DNA from: Bacteroidota bacterium
GTDB lineage: Bacteria; Bacteroidota; Bacteroidia; Chitinophagales; Chitinophagaceae
Direction of reading: 5' to 3'
Assembly: GCA_023436685.1 (NCBI GenBank)
Contig: JAEZIL010000189.1
Span: forward strand, 1 to 7,667
Length of the DNA stretch: 7,667 nucleotides
Position numbers and translations under genes: made by a program. Under the pieces are notes generated by a model that ran no database searches, was not told where the DNA came from, and worked only from the letters and a program-made list of their open reading frames with translations. The stretch's first letter is position 1. Each line of letters starts with the position of its first letter. Of the stretch, positions 1 to 6,687 are shown in pieces.

Positions 1-101
1 CCAAAGCAAAATATAAAGGCATTGCCCGCTACCCCGCCTTTCTGACCAATCTTATTGTATTAACATTATATTCCTCGAAACAGGCTAATGAATTTACATA
101 A
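1..101 (+). CDS. 3' end of an unidentified upstream gene (partial)
   Basis: The third forward frame is open from the window edge to a TAA at 99-101 and encodes about 32 residues. The tail contains the mildly hydrophobic stretch PAFLTNLIVLTLYS and then a polar end, SSKQANEFT. It would overlap the start of the next gene by 14 bases, which fits the tight packing of this gene set. The codons are GC-rich at the third position (GCC, CGC, TAC, CCC), which looks more like coding than chance. Too little is present to name a family. The hydrophobic stretch could be a membrane helix or a buried helix. The other two forward frames stop at 14-16 or 43-45. The call rests only on frame openness and codon character, so it may be wrong. 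Confidence 0.4.
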   Translation, partial: KAKYKGIARYPAFLTNLIVLTLYSSKQANEFT

Positions 102-585
102 TATATACCTTTTTTGCGAAGCGATACATAGCGGCAAAACTACCCAACTACAGCAATGGCTAAGAAATAAAAATAATCAGGTATCAGGTATATTAACTCC
201 CGATAAAGATGGTAGAAGACAGCTATATGATATATCAAGGAGCGAGTATCACGAACTGGAAACCGATGAAAATACCCCTGCAGCTGAAGTATTGGTAATG
301 GGGAAATACCGGTTCTCAAAACAAGGTTTTGAGAAAGCCAGGGAAATACTGATGCGTTCAATTAAGGAAAATACTGAATGGATGATAGTAGATGAAGTGG
401 GTAAACTTGAATTGAACGAGCAGGCCGGACTGGAACCTGCGTTGGGTGAAGTGATACGATTTTATCAAAGCGGCAATGCAAAAGGCAAATTAATTGTAGT
501 TATCAGAACTTACCTTTTGGATGAAGCTGTAGATCGTTATGGACTAAACAGAGACATGCTGATACATAAAAATTTCTTTGAATGA
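88..585 (+). CDS. THEP1-like P-loop nucleoside triphosphatase
   Basis: This is a 165-residue predicted cytoplasmic NTPase of the THEP1 (NTPase_1) type. The N-terminus carries a P-loop region, EAIHSGKTT (residues 11-19). A clear Walker B segment, WMIVDEVGKLEL, lies at residues 98-109 with D102 and E103; VDE-GK-E is the usual signature of the family. The segments GKYRFSKQGFEKA (about 72-84) and VVIRTYLLDEAVDRYGL (about 137-153) also fit THEP1 proteins. The length is close to the usual 170-180 residues. One oddity is that the first glycine of GxxxxGKT is replaced by glutamate (E11). The gene overlaps mobA by an ATGA and so is probably co-translated with it. A MobB-like helper role in cofactor synthesis is possible, but it is only inferred from position. 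Family assignment is fairly secure; cellular function is unknown. Confidence 0.75.
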   Translation: MNLHNIYLFCEAIHSGKTTQLQQWLRNKNNQVSGILTPDKDGRRQLYDISRSEYHELETDENTPAAEVLVMGKYRFSKQGFEKAREILMRSIKENTEWMIVDEVGKLELNEQAGLEPALGEVIRFYQSGNAKGKLIVVIRTYLLDEAVDRYGLNRDMLIHKNFFE

Positions 586-1172
586 GTAGCTTGTACGGAC
601 TGGTAGTTTGTGGTGGCAAAAGTACTCGTATGGGTACCGATAAAAGTATGCTTAACTATCACGGGCAGGCTCAGCGATACAACTTGTATGACATACTAAA
701 TAACCTGTGTGACCGAGTATTTATATCGTGCAATGCAGAACAGGCAGCCACAATACCTGACAAATATTTCGTAATTGTAGATGACGAGCAGTATGGTGAT
801 ATAGGGCCGATGGTAGCTCTACTTACTGCCTTCGACAGGCATCCCGAAGCATCATTTTTAGTAGTGGGATGTGATTATCCTTATCTTCAGGAGGAAGAAT
901 TAAAGAGGTTAATTGAAGTATCGCTTCAAGCTAACAAATCAACCTGCCTATACAATATTGAACATAAAAATTCTGAGCCTTTACTATCTGTTTATCATAA
1001 CGATACGAAAGTATATTTACAAAAAAACTTTAAGCTAAATCAGTTATCATTACGAAGGTTTTTGGATGAAATTAGCGTTCACATAATTGAGCCATTAAAT
1101 TATATGTCAATAATTAGTATAGATAACTTACAAGCTTATAATGAAACTATCGCTAAACTACATAATAAATAA
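582..1172 (+). CDS. mobA: Molybdenum cofactor guanylyltransferase MobA
   Basis: The 196-residue protein matches the size of MobA (E. coli MobA is about 194). MobA transfers GMP from GTP to Mo-molybdopterin to form the guanine dinucleotide cofactor in the cytoplasm. The nucleotide-binding signature is at the N-terminus: VVCGGKSTRMGTDKS, residues 8-22, with G11, G12, R16, G18 and K21. It continues with DIGPMVALL (about 73-81) and VVGCDYPYL (94-102), where D98 is the expected Mg-binding aspartate. A cysteine (C10) sits where alanine is common in LAGG. The start ATG overlaps the upstream TGA (ATGA), so no separate ribosome site is needed. The gene is strikingly AT-rich, about 28% GC over 901-1140. 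The C-terminal half is weakly conserved, as is usual. The related NTP-transferase MocA is less likely because the next genes belong to a bis-MGD enzyme. Confidence 0.85.
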   Translation: MSSLYGLVVCGGKSTRMGTDKSMLNYHGQAQRYNLYDILNNLCDRVFISCNAEQAATIPDKYFVIVDDEQYGDIGPMVALLTAFDRHPEASFLVVGCDYPYLQEEELKRLIEVSLQANKSTCLYNIEHKNSEPLLSVYHNDTKVYLQKNFKLNQLSLRRFLDEISVHIIEPLNYMSIISIDNLQAYNETIAKLHNK

Positions 1173-1186
1173 TCAAACATATTTGA
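1173..1186. repeat. 14-base dyad (TCAAA-N4-TTTGA), possible operator
   Basis: In the mobA-fdhD gap, TCAAA (1173-1177) and TTTGA (1182-1186) form a perfect inverted repeat around CATA. It lies just upstream of the candidate -7 element. The spacing resembles half-sites of dimeric regulators, but it does not match the FNR consensus (TTGAT-N4-ATCAA) or a ModE box. It may be chance in AT-rich DNA. Confidence 0.25.
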
Positions 1187-1190
1187 ATGG

Positions 1191-1198
1191 TAGTTTTG
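1191..1198 (+). promoter_or_regulatory. Candidate Bacteroidota -7 promoter element for fdhD
   Basis: TAGTTTTG is an exact match to the TAnnTTTG element used by the primary sigma factor in Bacteroidota. It lies 22 bases before the fdhD ATG, in the only real gap between mobA and the oxidoreductase gene. I see no convincing TTTG -33 element at the expected distance, so the support is partial. If real, it would allow fdhD, the DUF7009 gene and the oxidoreductase gene to be transcribed separately from the NTPase and mobA. Confidence 0.4.
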
Positions 1199-1220
1199 TC
1201 AGGAATTTGAATTAGAAGCT

Positions 1221-2051
1221 ATGAAACAGTCAATAACTAATTTTCATATAAATAAAGTATATGCTAACGGGGTATATACTGCAAATGACGGACTTGCAAC
1301 TGAAGAACCACTTGAAGTAAAACTTCAATTTAAGGACTCCTCCACTCCATTAGAAAAGAGTGTTTCTATTACCATGCGCACACCGGGTAATGATACTGAA
1401 TTAGCTATTGGTTTTTTATTTACTGAAGGAATAATTACAAATTATTCGCATGTAAAATTAGTAGCACATGTACCCTATAGCGACGATAATATCATAAAAA
1501 TTCAACTGGATGAACATATTAATATAAACATTAGTAAACTGGAAAGGCATTTTTATACTACCTCCAGTTGTGGGGTATGTGGTAAAGCCTCCATAGATGC
1601 TATTAAAACTGTTTGCAATATTTCACCCATTGAAAGACATCTTAAGATATCTCCACAAGTAATATATACCCTACCCGATATTTTACGCAAACAACAGGAA
1701 GTTTTTGAGAGCACCGGAGGCCTGCACGCATCAGCTATATTTGATACGGGTGGCAACCTGCTGATGCTGCGCGAAGACGTGGGCAGGCATAATGCGCTGG
1801 ACAAACTGATAGGTGCTGCCCTTGAAAAAGGAATGCTACCTTTAGACAACCATTTGCTGTTGCTAAGCGGCCGTGCAAGTTTCGAGCTGATACAGAAGGC
1901 AGCGATGGCAGGTATAAAGATCGTTTGCGCGGTGGGTGCCCCATCGAGCCTGGCAGTGCAAACAGCACAGGAAATGGGCATGACCCTGATAGGTTTCCTT
2001 CGAGGCGAACGCTTTAATATATATACCGGAGAACAAAGAATAGAACTATGA
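1221..2051 (+). CDS. fdhD: FdhD, sulfur carrier for formate dehydrogenase-type enzymes
   Basis: FdhD takes sulfur from a cysteine desulfurase and passes it to the bis-MGD molybdenum or tungsten centre of FdhF-type enzymes, which is required for activity. The 276-residue protein has the hallmark SSCGVCGKAS at about residues 115-124, with C117 and C120 as the sulfur-transfer pair. Conserved blocks follow in order: TGGLHASA (165-172), REDVGRHNALDKL (184-196), SGRASFELIQKA (216-227), GAPSSLAVQ (239-247) and GFLRGERFNIYTG (258-270). The length is normal. The ATG at 1221 has no Shine-Dalgarno sequence but lies 22 bases after a TAnnTTTG element. The gene ends in an ATGA overlap with the DUF7009 gene. 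Composition changes inside it: about 36% GC over 1261-1740 and about 51% over 1741-2040, although the protein is intact. Confidence 0.95.
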   Translation: MKQSITNFHINKVYANGVYTANDGLATEEPLEVKLQFKDSSTPLEKSVSITMRTPGNDTELAIGFLFTEGIITNYSHVKLVAHVPYSDDNIIKIQLDEHININISKLERHFYTTSSCGVCGKASIDAIKTVCNISPIERHLKISPQVIYTLPDILRKQQEVFESTGGLHASAIFDTGGNLLMLREDVGRHNALDKLIGAALEKGMLPLDNHLLLLSGRASFELIQKAAMAGIKIVCAVGAPSSLAVQTAQEMGMTLIGFLRGERFNIYTGEQRIEL

Positions 2052-2416
2052 AACTAAGGATAAAAGGAAACTCGATACGCTACCGACTTACAAAAAGCGA
2101 TATAGAAGCGCTTGGCAAAAATGGCTACATAGAAGAACGCACACAGGTAGGTATGAGCACATTTATATATGCGCTGCAGAAATCGGATGAAACTAACCTG
2201 ACTGCTGAGCTGGATAATAACCGGCTGATATTATGGATGCCCGGCGCCATGGTTGAAGAATGGGTGAATACCAACCGTATAGGGTTTGATGCGCGCATAC
2301 CCCTGCACGATGCCGAGGGCGACCTATATCTGCTGCTGGAGAAAGACTTTAAATGCCTGGACGAAACGGAAGAAGACCAATCGGACAACTACGATAACCC
2401 GCTACTTGCGAAATAA
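2048..2416 (+). CDS. DUF7009-type small protein, companion of FdhD and the oxidoreductase
   Basis: This is a 122-residue soluble acidic protein with no signal peptide or membrane segment. The start MKLRIKGNSIRYRLTKSDI, a central W72 region (EEWVNTNRIGFD, 71-81), and the end LLLEKDFKCLDETEEDQSDNYDNP match my memory of DUF7009 proteins, which are found beside fdhD and FdhF/YdeP-type genes in several bacteria. The EKDFKCL block (98-104), followed by an acidic D/E/N-P tail, is the clearest mark. It contains a single cysteine, C103. The start overlaps the fdhD stop (ATGA) and the stop directly abuts the oxidoreductase ATG, so three products are probably made together. Function is unknown. A role as a chaperone, an insertion factor or a small subunit is inferred from position only. 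Confidence 0.75.
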   Translation: MKLRIKGNSIRYRLTKSDIEALGKNGYIEERTQVGMSTFIYALQKSDETNLTAELDNNRLILWMPGAMVEEWVNTNRIGFDARIPLHDAEGDLYLLLEKDFKCLDETEEDQSDNYDNPLLAK

Positions 2417-4735
2417 ATGAGCAACGAACAAAAGCCCATAGAGCCTAATGCTGAGAACCCCGAGGAGTTCTTGAAGCTGAAGTTGAGTAAGCCGAAAGAT
2501 GTAGCTGCAGGCATACCTGCCGTCATATCATCGGTTAAGCATGTATTTGGCGAAATGGGTTTGGCGCGTGGGTTTAAAGCATTGTTGACGTTGAACCAGA
2601 AAGATGGGTTTGATTGCCCCGGTTGTGCCTGGCCCGACCCTGACGATGAACGTTCGCCCATTGCTGAATATTGTGAGAATGGTGCCAAGGCCATAGCTGA
2701 AGAAGCCACTACCAAAAAACTAACTGCCAGTTTCTTTGCTGAAAACTCGGTGTACGACCTGGCCAAACTGAACGACTACGAGATAGGCAAAAAAGGGCGC
2801 GTAGCTGAGCCTGTATATTTGCCCAAAGGCGGTACACATTACCTGCCCATCAGTTGGGATGATGCATTTAAGAAGATAGCACAACACCTTAATGCACTGG
2901 ATTCGCCCGATGAAGCGATATTCTATACATCGGGGCGTACCAGTAACGAGGCTGCTTATTTGTACCAGTTGTTCGTACGCGAATATGGCACTAATAACCT
3001 ACCCGACTGCTCGAACATGTGCCACGAATCGAGCGGTGTGGCGTTGACGGAGTCTTTGGGTATTGGTAAAGGATCTGTGACACTGGAAGATTTTTATGAG
3101 GCAGAGGTGATCATTATCCTCGGCCAGAACCCGGGCACTAACCATCCACGCATGCTATCGGCATTGCAGAGGGCAAAGGAGAATGGCGCTAAGATCATAT
3201 CGGTAAACCCACTACCGGAAACGGGATTGGTGGCCTTCAGCAATCCACAGACGGTGAAAGGCGCGCTGGGTATCAAAGCCAGGCTTACAGACATCTTCCT
3301 GCAAGTGAAGCTGAATGGTGATATGGCCTTGCTGAAAGCCATTACCCAGTTGCTGATAGCGGAAGACGATAAGAACCCGGGCAGTGTGTTTGATCATGAA
3401 TTCATCAGGGCCAATACAACGGGCTATGATGAGCTGATAGCGGACATCAGGAAATATGATATTAATATGTTGGCTGAGGCTTGCGGTATCTCTATGCAGC
3501 AAATAGAAGAAACCGCCGAAGTACTGAAGCACAGCAAAAAAATAATAGCCTGCTGGGCCATGGGCCTTACGCAGCATAAAAATGCGGTAGATACCATTAA
3601 AGAAGTGGTAAACCTGCTATTGCTGAAAGGCAGCATTGGCAAGCCGGGTGCCGGTACCTGCCCCGTGCGTGGCCACAGCAATGTACAGGGTGACCGTACG
3701 ATGGGCATCTATGAAAAACCATCGAAGGAGTTTTTGGATAAGCTGAAGAATACCTACTTCTTCGAGCCACCACGTAAGCATGGCTATGATGTGGTGGAAT
3801 GCATACACGCTATGTACGAAGGCAAAGGCAAGGTATTCATAGCTATGGGAGGCAACTTTCTATCGGCTACGCCCGATACGGAATATACTGCCAAGGCGCT
3901 GCGTAAATGCAAGCTGACCGTGCAGGTATCAACCAAACTGAACCGCAGCCATTTGATTCATGGTGAAGAAGCCATTATTCTACCCTGCCTGGGACGCAGC
4001 GATAAAGATGTAATGAATGGAGAGGAGCAATTCATTAGCTGCGAAAATTCGATGGGCGTGGTGCAGATGTCGAAAGGAGGGTTGAAACCTGTATCGGATA
4101 AGCTAATGAGCGAACCGGCTATAGTGGCCAACCTTGCGAAAGCTACCTTGGGCAAGCGCAGCAATGTGAACTGGGACCTGTACCTGGAGCATTACGATTA
4201 TATACGTAACGATATAGAACTGGTGATACCGGGCTTTGAAGCCTATAACTTGCGCGTGCGCAGGCCGGGTGGCTTCTACCTGCCCAATACATCACGCGAG
4301 GGAAAATTCAATGTGAGCAGCACCAACAAGGCACATTTCAATGTAGCCGACGTAACCTACCAGCAACTGGCCGATGATGAGTATATGATGATGACCATCC
4401 GTAGTCACGACCAGTTTAATACAACCATATATGGCCTCGACGATCGCTACCGTGGTATACACAACGAACGTCGCGTCATTTTTATGAACGAAAAGGATAT
4501 TGCTGCCGCAGGGCTAAAAGCCAATGATATTGTGGACTTGTACAACTACCACGATGGCGTAGAGCGCGTGGCGCATAAGTTTTTGGTGATACCCTTCAGC
4601 ATACCGGAGAAATGCACTGCTACCTACTTCCCTGAGACGAATGTGTTAGTCCCCATCAACAGCGTAGCTGATAAAAGCAATACACCTACTTCGAAGATGG
4701 TGATATTGAAGGTGAGGTTGAATAAATATGTATAA
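2417..4735 (+). CDS. FdhF/YdeP-family molybdopterin (bis-MGD) oxidoreductase
   Basis: This 772-residue protein is full length for the YdeP branch (E. coli YdeP is about 760) of the formate dehydrogenase/DMSO reductase superfamily. It has no twin-arginine signal, so it should be cytoplasmic. Cysteines C67 and C70 (FDCPGCAWPDPD) and C86 form the N-terminal iron-sulfur region. NMCHESSG (200-207) aligns with the RVUHGPS segment of E. coli FdhF, making C202 the likely metal ligand in place of selenocysteine and H203 the neighbouring histidine. Cofactor-binding blocks are GQNPGTNHPRM (236-246), PGAGTCPVRGHSNVQGDR (410-427) and a C-terminal dinucleotide-binding domain from about residue 650 (MMTIRSHDQFNTT). 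The start directly follows the DUF7009 stop. FdhD next door supports a sulfido ligand. Whether the substrate is formate is not shown, and no partner electron-transfer subunit is encoded nearby. Confidence 0.93.
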   Translation: MSNEQKPIEPNAENPEEFLKLKLSKPKDVAAGIPAVISSVKHVFGEMGLARGFKALLTLNQKDGFDCPGCAWPDPDDERSPIAEYCENGAKAIAEEATTKKLTASFFAENSVYDLAKLNDYEIGKKGRVAEPVYLPKGGTHYLPISWDDAFKKIAQHLNALDSPDEAIFYTSGRTSNEAAYLYQLFVREYGTNNLPDCSNMCHESSGVALTESLGIGKGSVTLEDFYEAEVIIILGQNPGTNHPRMLSALQRAKENGAKIISVNPLPETGLVAFSNPQTVKGALGIKARLTDIFLQVKLNGDMALLKAITQLLIAEDDKNPGSVFDHEFIRANTTGYDELIADIRKYDINMLAEACGISMQQIEETAEVLKHSKKIIACWAMGLTQHKNAVDTIKEVVNLLLLKGSIGKPGAGTCPVRGHSNVQGDRTMGIYEKPSKEFLDKLKNTYFFEPPRKHGYDVVECIHAMYEGKGKVFIAMGGNFLSATPDTEYTAKALRKCKLTVQVSTKLNRSHLIHGEEAIILPCLGRSDKDVMNGEEQFISCENSMGVVQMSKGGLKPVSDKLMSEPAIVANLAKATLGKRSNVNWDLYLEHYDYIRNDIELVIPGFEAYNLRVRRPGGFYLPNTSREGKFNVSSTNKAHFNVADVTYQQLADDEYMMMTIRSHDQFNTTIYGLDDRYRGIHNERRVIFMNEKDIAAAGLKANDIVDLYNYHDGVERVAHKFLVIPFSIPEKCTATYFPETNVLVPINSVADKSNTPTSKMVILKVRLNKYV

Positions 4736-5194
4736 ATGGAAGCGTATCAATTAGAAAAAAGTGTTTGGACGATAGATGACTTTGCGCAAATGGGTTGGTA
4801 CGACTGCCTTATTAGAGCATTTTCCTTTTCGGAAGATTGCACTGAGTTGCTATTGGATATTGACTATATTTTAAAATGGGTATTGGACGAAGAAAACCAG
4901 ACTTTCAGTTTTTGGATAGCTCCGGCAACATTAGTTTTCAGTGATATTTCAACATTAGCATTTAATACAGATACTCCAGAATTAACCATTGACGAAATAT
5001 CATTTGAAAAGTCAGAATTCAATGATGGTCAAAAGCAATGGTACAACTGGAATATTTCGCTACATTATGGTGAAATAAATTTTGAGGCCACAGATTTCGT
5101 GCAATACATTCGAGCGAATCCAATTTTAGTTAACCAACAACTGATACCTTTAGTAATGAGAAATGGTATTTCTTTTGCTAAAACATCAATATGA
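4736..5194 (+). CDS. Hypothetical soluble protein, 152 residues
   Basis: I cannot assign this to a named family. The protein is acidic and rich in aromatic residues, with no membrane segment or signal peptide. Notable pieces are WTIDDFAQMGWYDCLIRAF near the start (about 11-29), DIDYILKWVLDE (about 42-53) followed by FWIAPATLVF (about 59-68), and FVQYIRANPI toward the end. The MGW-DC start and the DYI-KW...PATLVF order recall a group of small hypothetical proteins I have seen in Bacteroidota and elsewhere, but this is memory, not a search. The ATG directly follows the oxidoreductase TAA with no gap, and the stop overlaps the next ATG, so translation is coupled on both sides. GC is only about 34% over 4801-5100 against about 51% in a sample of the gene before it, which suggests a different origin or different codon selection. 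Confidence 0.7.
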   Translation: MEAYQLEKSVWTIDDFAQMGWYDCLIRAFSFSEDCTELLLDIDYILKWVLDEENQTFSFWIAPATLVFSDISTLAFNTDTPELTIDEISFEKSEFNDGQKQWYNWNISLHYGEINFEATDFVQYIRANPILVNQQLIPLVMRNGISFAKTSI

Positions 5195-5613
5195 ATCGCA
5201 GCCTCACCTTACTACTTACTTTCTTACTTGCGCTATCAGTAACCGCCGGTGTTTTGTTCAGCAAAATATCCTTCATTGGGCGTGTGGGTATCAAGTTGTT
5301 TTATAAGAACTATGCTTTCTTTAAAGTATGGTGGCAAGGTGCGGGGCTGGTGTTGGGTATATTTCTTATCTGGCTACTGATACATGCAGCTATACGTAAA
5401 TACGCAACAGCAAAAAATGCTTTGATCACATACATGCTTAGCTTGCTGATAGGTATTGCAGGATTGATATTTACTTACAACGATTTCAGGCATACGCTAT
5501 CGCACAGGCTTACGGGCGAGCGGTTTCATCTGGGTGGCTATTGCTTCTGGATAGGTTTGATAGCTATAAGCCTATATTATATTGCGAAGAGGAAAAAGGC
5601 CGTCGCCGTTTAG
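5191..5613 (+). CDS. Hypothetical inner-membrane protein with four helices
   Basis: This 140-residue protein is not recognised. Four hydrophobic segments are visible: about 5-24 (uncleaved or signal-anchor like), 47-67, 76-96 and 113-132. A basic tail, KRKKAV, probably faces the cytoplasm. The loop between helices 3 and 4 carries NDFRHTLSHRLTGERFH, so H101, H105 and H113 cluster there, with H65 in helix 2. Such histidines could bind metal or heme, but I have no family support for that. The ATG overlaps the stop of the preceding gene (ATGA), and its own TAG shares bases with the stop of the opposing channel gene. It is the last gene of the + strand run and could be an anchor or partner of the upstream proteins, or unrelated. 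Confidence 0.7.
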   Translation: MNRSLTLLLTFLLALSVTAGVLFSKISFIGRVGIKLFYKNYAFFKVWWQGAGLVLGIFLIWLLIHAAIRKYATAKNALITYMLSLLIGIAGLIFTYNDFRHTLSHRLTGERFHLGGYCFWIGLIAISLYYIAKRKKAVAV

Positions 5614-6674
5614 CTTTGTATGGCACTCAACTGAGCTTCTTGCTGAATAAATAAAGTTCGTGTTGGGTAGGCAAAGGCTATACCCTGCTGCTCGAAAGCT
5701 GCAAATATATCCAGGTACACCTGCTGCTGAATGTCCATATATACATTGTATTCAGGGCTTTCAACATAATATACAAATTCAAAGTTCAGGCTCGAATCGG
5801 CATAGGCGGAGAAGTGGCCTCTGTCGTATGTCACAAGCTCTCTTGCGGTAATGATATTTTTTACAATTTGTGGTATTTGCGCCAGTTGGGCATGTGTTGT
5901 CTGGTAGGTAACGCCTAAAGTGAACACTACCCTCCGGCGTTCCATACGCTTGTAGTTATGTACGCGCGAGTTGGTGAGGTCGGTATTGGAGCATACCAGT
6001 TGCTCGCCACCCAAAGTACGTAGGCGCGTTGTTTTGATGCCTATATATTCCACTACACCCGCTTTATCCTCAACAACAATAAAATCACCTATTTCAAAAG
6101 GCCGGTCGAAGAAAATAACGAAATAGCTGAACAAGTCTCCTAAGATAGTTTGCGCAGCCAGTGCTATTGCAATACCCCCGATACCAAGCCCTGCAATAAG
6201 TGTAGTTACATTATAGCCAAGATTATTGATAAGAAATATAATACCCAATATCCAGATAACGATATTGACAACTATGATAAGGCCGGAAGCTTGTTTTTCT
6301 TTTACTTCTCCGTCTTCGCTGTGGCGGTTGATAAAAGAATGTACGAATTTTTTAAACGCGCTGGTAATGATGCGCAGCAAAAAAAATGTAAGCACCACCA
6401 GCCATGCAATATGAATTATTTTATCGGTATTTGCGGAAAAGTGAAGCGTGTTTAACGCTATGTATACTACAAATATGTAAGATAGCGGAATTGCAGATGC
6501 TTCAATGTTCGCTATTATAAAGTCATCCCAAGTGGTTTTACTATGGGTAGTATATCTTTTTATTCTTGCTATTACAACTGTAGCCACAATTCTAAGTACA
6601 AGCATCGCAAGCAAAACAATACCCAACGCAATGAGCCATGCCTGAACTGTATTACCTAAGAAAACCTGATTCAT
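5610..6674 (-). CDS. MscS-family small-conductance mechanosensitive ion channel
   Basis: The 354-residue inner-membrane protein would act as a tension-gated channel releasing solutes during hypo-osmotic shock. Predicted helices lie at about 11-36, 61-79, 86-106, 131-150 and the pore helix 156-192, so it resembles five-helix members such as YnaI rather than three-helix MscS. The pore segment has the Gly/Ala pattern LGIGGIAIALAAQTILGD (163-180), followed by FFDRPFEIGDFI (188-199), which marks the start of the beta domain. The beta domain includes TTRLRTLGGEQLVCSN (215-230) and NSRVHNYKR (235-243). The C-terminal alpha/beta domain ends with AFAYPTRTLFI (333-343), the usual family closing block. 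ATG at 6674 gives a normal N-terminus; no Shine-Dalgarno or TAnnTTTG element was seen upstream. Its stop overlaps the opposing gene by 3 bases. Confidence 0.92.
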   Translation of the reverse strand: MNQVFLGNTVQAWLIALGIVLLAMLVLRIVATVVIARIKRYTTHSKTTWDDFIIANIEASAIPLSYIFVVYIALNTLHFSANTDKIIHIAWLVVLTFFLLRIITSAFKKFVHSFINRHSEDGEVKEKQASGLIIVVNIVIWILGIIFLINNLGYNVTTLIAGLGIGGIAIALAAQTILGDLFSYFVIFFDRPFEIGDFIVVEDKAGVVEYIGIKTTRLRTLGGEQLVCSNTDLTNSRVHNYKRMERRRVVFTLGVTYQTTHAQLAQIPQIVKNIITARELVTYDRGHFSAYADSSLNFEFVYYVESPEYNVYMDIQQQVYLDIFAAFEQQGIAFAYPTRTLFIQQEAQLSAIQS

Positions 6675-6687
6675 ATTTAATCATTTT

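Noticed and set aside
1173..1186. FNR/CRP-type or ModE binding site
   Set aside because: The dyad half-sites do not match TTGAT/ATCAA, TGTGA/TCACA or the ModE ATATAA-type box; only a generic inverted repeat is supported.
1553..1981. 142-codon open frame on the - strand inside fdhD
   Set aside because: FdhD motifs on the + strand are unambiguous; the opposite frame has a low-complexity Ser/Arg/Pro composition and no recognisable domain.
2389..2766. 125-codon - strand frame across the start of the oxidoreductase gene
   Set aside because: It is antisense to a conserved region including C67 and C70, and no family resemblance was seen.
3212..3577. 121-codon - strand frame inside the oxidoreductase gene
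   Set aside because: It is a shadow of the conserved + strand protein and has no motif.
2417..4735. Periplasmic nitrate reductase or a selenocysteine formate dehydrogenase
   Set aside because: There is no twin-arginine signal, no four-cysteine cluster motif and no in-frame TGA; the NMCHESSG and GTCPVRGHSNVQG blocks fit the YdeP branch.
4736..5194. Toxin immunity protein
   Set aside because: It is small, acidic and AT-rich like many immunity proteins, but no toxin or polymorphic-toxin gene is present and it is coupled to the oxidoreductase gene.
6150..6455. 101-codon + strand frame inside the channel gene
   Set aside because: It is antisense to the MscS pore helix; the lysine- and cysteine-rich peptide looks like a translation artefact.
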